DNA from: Neoaquamicrobium microcysteis
Lineage (GTDB): Bacteria > Pseudomonadota > Alphaproteobacteria > Rhizobiales > Rhizobiaceae
DNA length: 62,323 nucleotides
Direction: 5' to 3'
NCBI RefSeq assembly: GCF_008180155.1
Contig: NZ_VSZS01000051.1
Coordinates: 1-62,323, forward strand
The position numbers and the translations under genes were made by a program. The notes under the pieces were generated by a model, which was given only the letters and a program-made list of their open reading frames with translations, ran no database searches and was not told the DNA's origin. Below, in pieces: positions 1-7,975 of the stretch; position 1 is the stretch's first letter, and the number at the start of each line of letters is the position of its first letter.

Positions 1-92
1 CCCGGTTCCGGATTTCTGTCTCATCTTCGCTCCTTTGAAAGGCTACGATGAACCAGAAATCCTCCGTTCTCAGTTAAGCCGATTTGGTCCCA

Positions 93-425
93 TCAGTGCT
101 GACGCCGGACACGGGTCACTTCGCCACCGCCTGTCGAATGCCCGATATGAACCGCGTCGCGCAGATCGAGCGCCCTGGCGATTTCGGCCACGTCCGCGGC
201 ATATGTGTCCATGTCATTGCCGGTATCGGTCTGGTCGGACCGGCCATGGCCCCGCCGATCATGCGCGACGACGCGGTAGCCTTCGGACAGGAAGAACAGC
301 ATCTGGTTGTCCCAATCGTCGGCGCTGAGTGGCCAGCCGTGGTGGAAGACGACAGGCTGTGCGTCTTTCGGCCCCCAATCCTTGTAGAAGAGGGTCGTCC
401 CGTCGGATGTCGTGATGGTCGCCAT
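93..425 (-). pseudogene. Truncated alpha/beta hydrolase (non-haem haloperoxidase type)
   Basis: N-terminal half of a cofactor-free chloroperoxidase/arylesterase-type alpha/beta hydrolase. Visible are the family opening ([18 protein letters not shown]), the oxyanion-hole segment [14 protein letters not shown], the DRRGHGRS strand and the nucleophile elbow [11 protein letters not shown] with the catalytic Ser. Right after the elbow the frame runs into unrelated residues and a stop. About 110 residues survive of a normal 270 or so, so the catalytic Asp and His are lost, and no continuation is seen toward the window start. The start at 425 is chosen because AGGAG lies 8 nt upstream; an ATG six bases earlier is too close to it. 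A remnant, not a working enzyme. Confidence 0.8.
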
Positions 426-633
426 TTGCATGTCTCCTTGGAGGTTCAGCGGATCTTCAAAGTGGCAATGGGCCTGAGCAGTCGCGCTCTCACCTCGTCG
501 GAACGCGCGCTCTCTATTCACGCCAAGGTTCTAGCGTGCCGATGAACGTGCTGCGGCGCAGAGGCTGCGGTAGAGGTGCCAATCTTGCTGGATCGTCCCA
601 GCCAATCGCCGCCAGCGTTTCGTTCAAGCGAAT

Positions 634-1056
634 TCAGTGGTCGTCTGGAGCAGGCTTGCCTATCGGCCCGAGGTGAGTATGGCGAAAGCCCGCCGCATAT
701 TTCAGCCCGTAGCCCAGGCTCCGGTCGAAGGCGGCATGAGCCACGAATATCAGGCCGATCTGCCAGACGATCTCGAGGTTGGAAAGAACACCGGCGACGG
801 ACAGCATGGCCGGCAGGGCGTAGCTGTGAACTGTATTGTAGACGAGCGCGCCCGCCTTACTGCCTGCGGCATAGGCCGCGATACTCAGGTCAGGCACAAA
901 GAACAGCACGGCGAATAGCCAGAGTTCACCGCCTAACAGGACGAAGACCGTCGTGCTTGCACCGAATATAGCCAATGCTTCGCCACGAAGAACATGACGG
1001 ACCTTGCCGGTCGCATGGCCGCATTCGACGTATCCGATCTCCGCCGTGCTGTTCAT
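634..1056 (-). CDS. DUF4260 family small membrane protein
   Basis: A 140-residue hydrophobic protein matching the DUF4260 pattern: an N-terminal LRGEALAIF segment, then GGELWLFAVLFFVPDLSIAAY, a central YNTVHSYALPA motif and a C-terminal AHAAFDRSLGYGLKY block. About four membrane helices are predictable from the hydrophobic runs. The biochemical role of the family is unknown to me. Upstream in-frame ATG at 1080 would add eight residues; 1056 (MNSTAEIGYV) fits the usual family start better. The gene stands alone, with the truncated hydrolase downstream on the same strand. Confidence 0.8.
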   Translation of the reverse strand: MNSTAEIGYVECGHATGKVRHVLRGEALAIFGASTTVFVLLGGELWLFAVLFFVPDLSIAAYAAGSKAGALVYNTVHSYALPAMLSVAGVLSNLEIVWQIGLIFVAHAAFDRSLGYGLKYAAGFRHTHLGPIGKPAPDDH

Positions 1057-1977
1057 TTGCTGACCTGTCCCTGCTGCCAAACCTGCGAGATATGCAACCG
1101 CATCTCATTCCTCAAAAATGCGATCCGAAAGCCACTTGCCGGTTTTCGGTAACGTCTATGTGGTCGCTTTCCCACACAGACTACACAGTCTGACCTCTCT
1201 GCGCGGCGCAAGAGCTGCTGCGGCCGTCCCGGAATTGATGGCTTGGGCAGCAAGCCGTGATGCGAAATCTTGCCGTACCTGCCGTCGGACGCTTTGAAGT
1301 CGTTCCGAGCCAAACCTTAGCGGCTGCTTACGGCGAAGGGCAAAGTGTCCCTCGACGGCGGGAATAGGGTGCGCGTTGCGCCCGAGGTGGCCGGGCTGCT
1401 CTTGCGTCGCTTGGCCTGGCGCGGATATTTTCCGACGATCTGGAGCAGCTCGAGGCCGGCATGCTGCTTTACGACGCCATTTACCGCTGGGCACGCGACG
1501 TGACCGACGAGACCCACAACTGGCCTACCAGCAGGCTCAAGGAAGATTGATGCACGGCCGCACTTACTCCACCATAGCCGAGACCACCCGCATCGTGCAC
1601 GCATCGGGCTCCTGAGCTTTTTTGGCGGCTCCGAAGGCCAAATCGCGCTCGCCACCTTGTTCTCGTGGAGGAGCAGCGCGACCGGAGGAACCATCGGTGT
1701 CGGCCGGGTCGCAGGGCCGGTGGTCGTGCTGGTGGTAGTTGAGACTGGGTTTCTCGCTACGAAGACCTTGGGTGGCCGATCCGGCGATAACCCCGGAAGC
1801 CAATATTGGAACATATGAGCGGTGACCGAATGGCTCGCAATTGTGGACATTCGAATGGAAACCTTGATGATCGGATGGTCGCACGTGTTGGGCGCATTGA
1901 GGGTGGCGACGCGCGTGCAGTGAACACCGCCGGAAGCTGGGCGGTAGAGAGTTCTCATCTCCAGTGGAGTATCCAAC
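1057..1977. other. Stretch with no confident gene; possible decayed coding remnant
   Basis: No intact gene is convincing here. Around 1320-1550 on the plus strand, two frames together read like a frameshifted coding remnant: one frame gives GNRVRVAPEVAGLLLRRLAW and the next frame continues DDLEQLEAGMLLYDAIYRWA and ends at a TGA near 1548. I cannot assign a family. The longer minus-strand open frames over 1300-2160 have no recognisable domain and look like antisense reading. Confidence 0.35.
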
Positions 1978-2268
1978 ATGCCGCTTGGATTGAGATGCGA
2001 GGGCGCGAACGTCGACCAGATCGCCTATGGCATCGCCGCGGCGATGGAAGTGTTCGAAGCCGCAGGCGTAACACCGGAGGAAGGTGCGGACGGGATTGCG
2101 GCTCGCGAATGGTGGGACATCAACGGCTTTCCCGAGGAATGCTCGTACTATGGCGAACAAGAAGAACGGTGGGCGTCGGCATGGGATGAGGCGGAAGCTG
2201 CCGCGCTGCAGGCCTGCCTTGGCACCGCGCAGAATGCCAGGGGTGACTTCGCCCTCATGCTTGTCTAG
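1978..2268 (+). CDS. Hypothetical protein, 96 aa
   Basis: Acidic 96-residue protein (many Glu/Asp, several Trp) starting MPLGLRCEGANVDQIAYGI. No family recognised. Support for it being real: GGAG lies 8 nt before the ATG, the composition is balanced rather than Arg/Pro-rich like shadow frames, and it sits in tandem 44 nt before the SRAP gene on the same strand. It could belong to a plasmid or phage-derived segment along with its neighbours; that is inference. Confidence 0.5.
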   Translation: MPLGLRCEGANVDQIAYGIAAAMEVFEAAGVTPEEGADGIAAREWWDINGFPEECSYYGEQEERWASAWDEAEAAALQACLGTAQNARGDFALMLV

Positions 2269-2312
2269 GCGGCTGGCTGGATTTTAGGGAACAGCCATCG
2301 CATGATCGCCTG

Positions 2313-3083
2313 ATGTGCAACCTTTATAACATCACCACCACAAGCGAGGCCGTGCGGCAGTTTACGAACGCGCTGCGGGACAATGGCGGCTGGAACCAGC
2401 CCTCCCTGGATGTCTACCCCGACTATCGAGCGCCGATAGTGCGGAACACCGAGGATGGTCGCGAGCTGGCGATGGTGCGATGGGGACTGCCATCGTCGGA
2501 AAAGGCTCTTTTCGACGCTGCGAAGATGCGGGCCGACAAGCTGCGCGCGAAGGGCAAGGAAATCGACGAGGCGGCATTTGCCGAGCTGCTGAGGATGGAG
2601 CCCGACGGCGGCACCACGAACGTGCGCAACACCACCAGCCGCCACTGGACGCGATGGCTAGGGGTCGAGCATCGCTGTGTCGTGCCGGTCACGAGCTTCG
2701 CAGAGCCGGACCCGGCCAGCAAGGTGGAAGGCGAGCGCACGCCGAACGCGTGGTTCGCGCGGGACGGAACCCGGCCGCTGATGTTTTTCGCCGGAATCTG
2801 GGTGCCACAATGGAAGAGCGTGAGGAAGGTCCGAGAGGGGATGACTGTCAACGATCTGTTCGGCTTCCTGACGACCGAGCCCAACGATGTGGTCAGGCCG
2901 ATCCACGAAAAGGCCATGCCGGTGATTCTGACGACAGTCGATGAGGTGGCTGTGTGGCTCAACGCTCCATGGGAGGAGGCCAAGGCGCTGCAGTGGCCGT
3001 TGCCTAACAACAGGCTGACGATAGTGCCACCGCCGGCGAAGATCGAGCAGGAGACGCCCGCAGCCCAGGGCTCATTACTATAG
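2313..3083 (+). CDS. SRAP/HMCES-YedK family DNA-protein crosslink peptidase
   Basis: SOS-response-associated peptidase family protein (256 aa; the family is usually 220-250). These proteins form a covalent thiazolidine with abasic sites in single-stranded DNA through the N-terminal Cys exposed after Met removal. Here Met1 is followed by Cys2. Further conserved positions visible are the NVRNTTSRHW block (Asn103/Asn106), Glu131 in SFAEPD after the RCVVPV strand, and His198 in PIHEKAMPVIL. A moderate insertion at residues 65-100 separates the WGLP strand from the Asn block. The ribosome site is weak, but the Cys2 requirement fixes the start. SRAP genes are common in phage and plasmid accessory DNA, which fits this neighbourhood. 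Confidence 0.92.
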   Translation: MCNLYNITTTSEAVRQFTNALRDNGGWNQPSLDVYPDYRAPIVRNTEDGRELAMVRWGLPSSEKALFDAAKMRADKLRAKGKEIDEAAFAELLRMEPDGGTTNVRNTTSRHWTRWLGVEHRCVVPVTSFAEPDPASKVEGERTPNAWFARDGTRPLMFFAGIWVPQWKSVRKVREGMTVNDLFGFLTTEPNDVVRPIHEKAMPVILTTVDEVAVWLNAPWEEAKALQWPLPNNRLTIVPPPAKIEQETPAAQGSLL

Positions 3084-3177
3084 TTCGATTATATGCGCTG
3101 CCGCGGTGAGCGCTCACTGTCGCTTGCGGAAACATCGCGCTTGTGTATGACGCGGGCATGCAATCTGGGGGTACGAT

Positions 3178-3351
3178 ATGAACCCGAAGCGAGAACAGCT
3201 GATCCGTCACATCCAGGACGCGCGAAAAATCGCGCAGGAACTCGACGACCAGATCACGGACTACGTGCTGGAGTTGTCACTGAGGGAAGCCATGCGCGAC
3301 GTGTCGCCCCAAGGAGCGGCGAGCGTGGGGATCAAGCATACAGGCTGGTAA
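3178..3351 (+). CDS. Small hypothetical protein, 57 aa
   Basis: A 57-residue charged helical protein (MNPKREQLIRHIQDARKIAQ at the start, ending KHTGW). GGGGG lies 6 nt before the ATG. The amphipathic Leu/Ile pattern from residues 8 to 37 suggests a long helix or coiled coil. It is in tandem with the SRAP gene upstream and the next small ORF downstream. No family recognised. Confidence 0.5.
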   Translation: MNPKREQLIRHIQDARKIAQELDDQITDYVLELSLREAMRDVSPQGAASVGIKHTGW

Positions 3352-3411
3352 GCTGTGGTGGTGGATCCCAACCGCCGACGTACTCGATTTGTCTCGTCAA
3401 AGGGGATGACA

Positions 3412-3621
3412 ATGGAAGACACGGGAAAGCTCACGCTCAACACCCTGAACCACGACGCGTCAGGGCAGTTTCTCGACTTCAGCTTTAGGGGGTCCCACGG
3501 CTCAGAGCCTGTCTCCCTGAGTGGCCGCGTCCCGCTCGTTATGCCAGCCTCCGGCGAGGCGAGACAAATCGCGAAGGACGCGGTGCGGCAGTTGCTGCAA
3601 GAGGCTCTGGAAGCCCTCTGA
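3412..3621 (+). CDS. Small hypothetical protein, 69 aa
   Basis: A 69-residue protein beginning MEDTGKLTLNTLNHDASGQF. Alternating hydrophobic and polar residues in the first 50 suggest beta strands, and the C-terminus (EARQIAKDAVRQLLQEALEA) looks helical. AAGGGG precedes this ATG by 6 nt; an ATG six bases upstream and a GTG at 3355 are alternatives. It ends shortly before a strong terminator, so 1978-3621 may be one transcription unit. Function unknown. Confidence 0.5.
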   Translation: MEDTGKLTLNTLNHDASGQFLDFSFRGSHGSEPVSLSGRVPLVMPASGEARQIAKDAVRQLLQEALEAL

Positions 3622-3715
3622 TCAGGACTGATCGCGCGCTAGAGCGATTTCTTCTGGTCAGCTTCGGGCAAGGTTATTCCGCAACAGGTGTGAGCGGGCT
3701 TCTGCCCGTACTCGG

Positions 3716-3762
3716 ATCCCCGCCACGCCCGGGCCCAACCTCGCTGGGCGGGGATTCTTTTC
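3716..3762 (+). terminator. Rho-independent terminator
   Basis: Stem ATCCCCGCC (3716-3724) pairs with GGCGGGGAT (3747-3755), followed by TCTTTTCC on the plus strand. It closes the small-ORF unit that ends at 3621 and insulates the tRNA pair downstream. Confidence 0.75.
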
Positions 3763-3803
3763 CCTAACCCCATGTCAACAGTGAGCGACTAGGTAACGTG
3801 CGT

Positions 3804-3880
3804 GGCCTTGTGGCGGAGTGGTTTACGCGGAGGACTGCAAATCCTCGAAGCTTTTGTTCGAACCCAAGGCAAGGCCTCCA
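3804..3880 (+). tRNA. tRNA-Cys-like gene (anticodon GCA) with 6-position T stem
   Basis: Cloverleaf: acceptor GGCCTTG/CAAGGCC, discriminator T, encoded CCA; D stem GCG/CGC with GG in the loop; anticodon stem GAGGA/TCCTC with loop CTGCAAA, giving anticodon GCA; T loop TTCGAAC. Discriminator U73 and GCA are normal Cys identity elements. Unusual: counting fixed positions leaves six, not five, bases on each side of the T loop (CTTTTG/CCAAGG), with a T-C mismatch next to the closing pair. The gene is 77 nt including CCA. It may be a divergent accessory tRNA or a decaying copy. Confidence 0.7.
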
Positions 3881-3882
3881 GC

Positions 3883-3958
3883 GAACGGGTAGCTCAGTGT
3901 AGAGCGGACGACTCTTAATCGTCAGGTCGGATGGTTCAAATCCATCCCCCGTTCTCCA
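3883..3958 (+). tRNA. tRNA-Lys-like gene (anticodon CTT) with 6-bp T stem
   Basis: Starts 2 nt after the Cys-type gene. Acceptor GAACGGG/CCCGTTC, D stem GCTC/GAGC, anticodon stem GACGA/TCGTC with loop CTCTTAA (anticodon CTT, AAG codons), T arm GGATGG-TTCAAAT-CCATCC with six perfect pairs, encoded CCA. Odd features: the D loop is only AGTGTA and lacks the GG pair that docks with the T loop, the discriminator is T (Lys tRNAs normally have A or G), and the T stem has an extra pair. Probably co-transcribed with the Cys-type gene. It is either an unusual accessory tRNA or not a working Lys tRNA. Confidence 0.65.
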
Positions 3959-4584
3959 ATCTCATTGCCCTGTGATGAGCCACTTCCAGAAATTGCAAGT
4001 CCCGCTGCCGGATACAACCCGGGAGGAAATAGAGACTGTCGGAGAGGCCTAACCCGAGGGGCACGAAGCAGCCAGCCAGAGCAAGCCGCCCTGGCCGATA
4101 TAGTGAGACCTCAAGGAACGGAGAGAACGCGGTCGGCTTGAGGCAGGCCGGCAATCGTCGGATTCCAGTCGCTGGCCCGCGGCAGGGGTGCGGAGCGATA
4201 CCGCACTATCGGAAAAACTTTACGACCGCAGTCATCATTCGCGTGGCGGAAAGTCATGACGCGCACATGGTGAATGGTCCCGATCCGAAGTACAGTGCTG
4301 TTGCCCTGAAAAACAGCGTTTATTGTCGAACCTGCTATGGAGGTCAGGGACCAGAAGCTACGCTTCTGGGCCCGAAAACGGACTGATCGTAGTTGGCGAG
4401 GAATTGTGGAGGCCGACGTTCAGCAGCCGACCCCATGTCGGTCCTTCACGCTGGGAGGCGGAGCACCCGACCTTCCCATTGCCCCGACTATACAGGCTGG
4501 CAATCGGAGTTGTCGGACAGACCCAATAGTGCTCGACGGACATATGGCGCCGTTGACGGCGTGGGATGTGGTGGGCAGCCCCGA
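3959..4584. other. No gene seen
   Basis: About 0.6 kb after the tRNA pair. Short open frames occur on both strands, none with a good ribosome site, domain or natural composition. It may hold a tRNA-associated integration scar, but I see no direct repeat of the tRNA 3' end. Confidence 0.4.
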
Positions 4585-5583
4585 TCAGGCCGCAATTCCC
4601 TCGATGATCGCGCCGCGCCCCTCCAGTGTCACTACGCGCTGCAAGCGCCAGTCCGCTTCCGCCATGAGGGCCGCATAGTCGGATTCTGTACGCTCGCGCC
4701 CGCCGGTGACGGCCATCATCAGCACGTCGAGTGCGTGCGCGGGGTGTGGCGCACTGTTTTCCGGGATGATTACCTCGATGAGCAGAAGCTTAGCTCCGGG
4801 CCAAGCCGCCCGTCGGGCCGCGGACAGGATTTTCCGCGCCTCCTCGTCCGCCCAGTCATGCACGACCTGCATGAGGAGATAGGTATCGCCCGGCGGAAGG
4901 GGATCGGTGAAGAAGTCGCCGGCCACCACCTCAAAGGGCGGCATACCCGCGGCGACACGCTCGGCCACTCTCGGCATTTCGAATAGCGCCCCGCGCCCGC
5001 CGCTCTTCTTCAGGATGGCGTCGAGCAGGTGGCCGCTGCCGCCGCCTACATCCACGATCAGTTCACGGTCGGAAAAATCGTAACCTGCTAGCACGGCCGC
5101 CACGTCGGCCCGGGCCTTTGCCAGCATGGCCCTATCGAACAGCGCGCCTTCCTCCGGATAATGGTTATGATACTCAAACACGCCCATGCCGAATGCCCCG
5201 TGCATGCCGCTCTCGTCGGTCAGCACCGCGTGCTTGAGTTCTCCCACCGCACCCCAGCGACCGGGCGTGCCTAGGAGAGCAACGAAATCGCGCATGCTCT
5301 GCGGATGATCACTTCTTAGAAGGCGCGATAGGTCGTTATGACGGAACCGACCGTCTCGTGTCGCTTCGAACACTCCATGTGCGGCAAGCAGGCGAAGGAG
5401 CCGCCCAAGCCGTTCCGGCAGGGCTCCCTTGCCAGTCGCAGCAGCGAGTGCCGCAACATCAATGGCCTCGTCGTCGAGATGGTCCGCTACACCCAAATCT
5501 GCCACCACTTGCAATGCACGCGGCACTAGATGGGAGATGGCTAGCGTGAAAATCTGAGATTGTGGCGAAGACAGCGCACGCAC
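4585..5583 (-). CDS. SAM-dependent O-methyltransferase (DnrK/plant COMT-type)
   Basis: A 332-residue class I methyltransferase of the caffeate/carminomycin O-methyltransferase family, which methylates phenolic or polyketide hydroxyls. The N-terminal 100 residues form the winged-helix dimerisation domain (PRALQVVADLGVADHL, then RLLRLLAAHGVF). The SAM loop is DVGGGSGHLLDAI at 178-190, and the catalytic base His242 lies in MQVVHDWADEEARKIL. The C-terminal LLLIEVIIP strand and the GGRERTESDY block are typical. It stands alone with no biosynthetic neighbours, so the substrate is unknown; pigment, quinone or xenobiotic phenols are possible. Confidence 0.88.
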   Translation of the reverse strand: MRALSSPQSQIFTLAISHLVPRALQVVADLGVADHLDDEAIDVAALAAATGKGALPERLGRLLRLLAAHGVFEATRDGRFRHNDLSRLLRSDHPQSMRDFVALLGTPGRWGAVGELKHAVLTDESGMHGAFGMGVFEYHNHYPEEGALFDRAMLAKARADVAAVLAGYDFSDRELIVDVGGGSGHLLDAILKKSGGRGALFEMPRVAERVAAGMPPFEVVAGDFFTDPLPPGDTYLLMQVVHDWADEEARKILSAARRAAWPGAKLLLIEVIIPENSAPHPAHALDVLMMAVTGGRERTESDYAALMAEADWRLQRVVTLEGRGAIIEGIAA

Positions 5584-6243
5584 CAGTCAACTCCCCTCGG
5601 TGTCAGGACAGTTCGGCAAGTGACTCCCGGCGCCGCTCTGCCCTCGTTATCTAGAGTCGATGTCGGCATTGCCTGTGAGCGAAGTTTATCGGTTTACTTT
5701 CGCCTAATCTACACGCATCTCGGAACAGATTCAGGTCCAAGGTATTTGCCGTGGCAATTCCGTGGAAGTTCGCAACCGCAACGGACAGGCTGACTGATGG
5801 GCCGACCGTTTCCGGGAGTGAGCGACGTCCCTGCGGCGCACTCAGGACCCGTGGCCCTCAATAGCGGGTGTCGACATGAATGGCCCCATTCCCATGCTCG
5901 CCGCCAAAAGCGGCAAATCTGATTTAACATCCCGGTGCATCGGGCCAGAATGTCGGTGTGACGTCAGCCGGTCGATAAGGAGGTGAAAACCGCCCTTATG
6001 TCGTCGGATCCCAAGGGCGGGTGGATAGCGCCATGGGGATCTGACGACGAAATTTGGAACCATCGAAAGTAGGACGGGTTTCACTGCCACATTGTCTGTG
6101 AGGGGCATGATTTCGGACGTGCGTGCCGGTTGGCGTCACCGCAGAACAACGGGCGCAGACCGCCCCGTCTGCGCGCGCAACGATCGGACTAAGCAGGCTG
6201 CGCCCAATACCGCCCCCGGAATTTTACCTGAGAGGATCAGCAT
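5584..6243. other. No gene seen; promoter region of flanking genes
   Basis: Divergent intergenic region of about 0.66 kb between the methyltransferase and the Ntn-hydrolase. Open frames here are short, Arg/Pro-rich and unsupported. Promoters for both flanking genes should lie in it, but I could not pick a convincing -35/-10 pair. Confidence 0.35.
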
Positions 6244-6937
6244 ATGACCGTCGTCCTTGCCACCGTGTGCCAAGATGGAGTCGTGCTCGGCTCAGACTCG
6301 CAGATCACAGACAAGGGGCGAGGCATGACATACCCCGCCGAGAAGTTGCACCCCTTGGGCGAGTTGGCAGCTTGGGGTGGCAGCGGGGCGCGATCGGTGC
6401 TGTGCGACGTCGAACGCTGTTTTAACGAGAACAGCACGGTCATTCTGGAGGCACTTGATATCGGACGTGCGCTACAGGAACAGGTCCTCCCAATCCTGCA
6501 CCATCACTACGACACGTTTATCCCTGACGTGCCTGGCGACGAAGGCGGTGGGACACCTTCGGCCTATGTCATGGCTGCCGGATGGCGAGATGGTAAGCCG
6601 TGGATTATAGAGATCACGCCGTCGGGCATGATAGGCCACTATGCCGATATTGGTTTCCACGCTATTGGTAGCGGCGCGGCTATGGCTCAGCAGGCTGGCT
6701 CGCTGCTATCCCACTTCCATTTGACCGAGCGGTCCCTGCGCTTCGGTTGCGGCTGTCCTGCGTGTCTTGAAAGCGCTTGACCGCACCTCTGCCAGCGTAG
6801 GTGAACCGTTCAGCCTATGTCGCATTGGCGAGGACGGTGCTCACCACCTCAGCGACAAGGACATTGAGCAGGTGAACAAAGACGTGCGCCGATGGGAGCA
6901 GGCCGAGCAGGCCGCAATCGCCAAGATATTCGATTAA
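6244..6937 (+). pseudogene. Proteasome-like Ntn-hydrolase (HslV/Anbu-like), frameshifted near the 3' end
   Basis: Proteasome beta-fold threonine peptidase. After Met removal Thr is residue 1, Asp17 sits in GVVLGSDSQIT and Lys33 in YPAEKLHPLG, with Gly47 in WGGSG: exactly the T1-D17-K33 arrangement of proteasome beta subunits and HslV/Anbu. The first frame stops at 6778-6780 after about 178 residues, but shifting frame at about 6745-6749 restores a sensible C-terminus (AVLRVLKALDRTSASVGEPF on to EQAAIAKIFD, stop 6935-6937), giving about 230 residues in all. So one small indel separates it from a full-length enzyme. No propeptide, chaperone ATPase or partner gene is adjacent. It could equally be a working gene with a consensus error. 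Confidence 0.75.
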
Positions 6938-7267
6938 GCTCTGCTACCGAAGTCGGCGCCTGCGCGCCGCAGCACAGAGAAGTCCCCTTCTGAGATGAAG
7001 ACATGTTGCCCCGCAATGTGAGTTCTCCTCGTCCTTGATTGGCCGGGGGAGAAACGCTGTAGAATATTACGGCTCATTGGCCCTCTGCGGACAGTCCACT
7101 CAGGGCGCCGAAAGGTGACTAGCTGCCACTAGATCGACCGGTTGGGGTCGATATAACCGGTCATGATGGCGTCCTCACCCAACCAGGATCGCGCGCCGCG
7201 AGGCGGGCACACGGGTGTAGCTACAGCGACGCCGGATCTGACACGTGGCTGCCCCAGTCCTCCCGGT
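6938..7267. other. No gene seen
   Basis: Convergent gap between the Ntn-hydrolase and the racemase-family gene. It contains a short repeated ACCGGT-type motif at 7137-7162 (ACCGGTTGGGGTCGATAT then AACCGGTC). No coding frame is supported. Confidence 0.35.
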
Positions 7268-7975
7268 CTAGTGCCGACCAACCCGCTGCGCCGCAAGTCC
7301 CTCGGCCATCGTCACCGCTGCCTGAATACCGTCGATGACCGGTACCGGAACCTTCGTCCGCAAGTGCGGGGCCTTCCCGGCTAAACCGCCCGAGCCCAGC
7401 AGGATCGCTTCAGCGCCATCGGTGCCAATCGCCTCGGCGATCGCTGCCAGTACCAACTTCTCAGCCGCCTCGCCGTCGCCGGCCGCATCCGCCACCCCTA
7501 TGCCAGCCGCGCGCACGGTGCAGATGTCGGCTGCACCGTATCGTTCGAGCAGATCATAGATGCCTGGCACGGCCGAGTGGACGGTGGTGATGATGGCGAA
7601 GCGGGCGGCCAGGGTTCTGGCGGCTGCAATGCCTGCCTCGCAGGTGCCCACCACCGGGACGCCTGCCAACGCGCGGGCCTCGAAGAGGCCGATATCGTCG
7701 AAACAGCCGAGCACATAGGCGTCATATCCCTCATGCAGGCTGTCGCGAACCATCGAGATTACCTGCGGGACGGCGAGCGCACGATGTTCGGCGGTTTCGA
7801 TGGAGAACGGACCGACCGACGGGTTCACCACCGTCACGCCGGTCGTGTCGTGCACGACCCCGTCCGCCGCGGCCTGGATCGCCGCGGTCACGGCCGGGTT
7901 GGTGTTGGGGTTGATGACCAGCAATCGCCTGGCAACTGCCCGTCCCGGTGCATTTTTCTGCACGGTCACGTTCAT
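7268..7975 (-). CDS. Asp/Glu/hydantoin racemase family protein
   Basis: A 235-residue member of the Asp/Glu/hydantoin racemase superfamily, whose members invert or isomerise a carbon acid with two cysteines acting as bases. Seen: the HyuA-type opening LLVINPNTNPAVT and the first cysteine, Cys91, in YVLGCFDDIGLFEA. The second cysteine position reads LLGSGGLAG, so Ser195 stands where family racemases have Cys. This argues against a classical two-Cys racemase; it may be a one-Cys variant or a decarboxylase/isomerase-like enzyme. Start 7975 overlaps the dctM stop by ATGA. Last gene of the TRAP operon, so it probably acts on the imported acid. Confidence 0.85.
   Translation of the reverse strand: MNVTVQKNAPGRAVARRLLVINPNTNPAVTAAIQAAADGVVHDTTGVTVVNPSVGPFSIETAEHRALAVPQVISMVRDSLHEGYDAYVLGCFDDIGLFEARALAGVPVVGTCEAGIAAARTLAARFAIITTVHSAVPGIYDLLERYGAADICTVRAAGIGVADAAGDGEAAEKLVLAAIAEAIGTDGAEAILLGSGGLAGKAPHLRTKVPVPVIDGIQAAVTMAEGLAAQRVGRH

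Noticed and set aside
1317-2160. Long minus-strand open frames over 1.3-2.2 kb
   Set aside because: Arg/Pro/Ser-rich, no ribosome sites or domains, and antisense to a better plus-strand ORF; typical high-GC shadow frames.
4138-4386. Plus-strand frame of 82 codons after the tRNAs
   Set aside because: No ribosome site, no domain, and composition not distinct from random frames.
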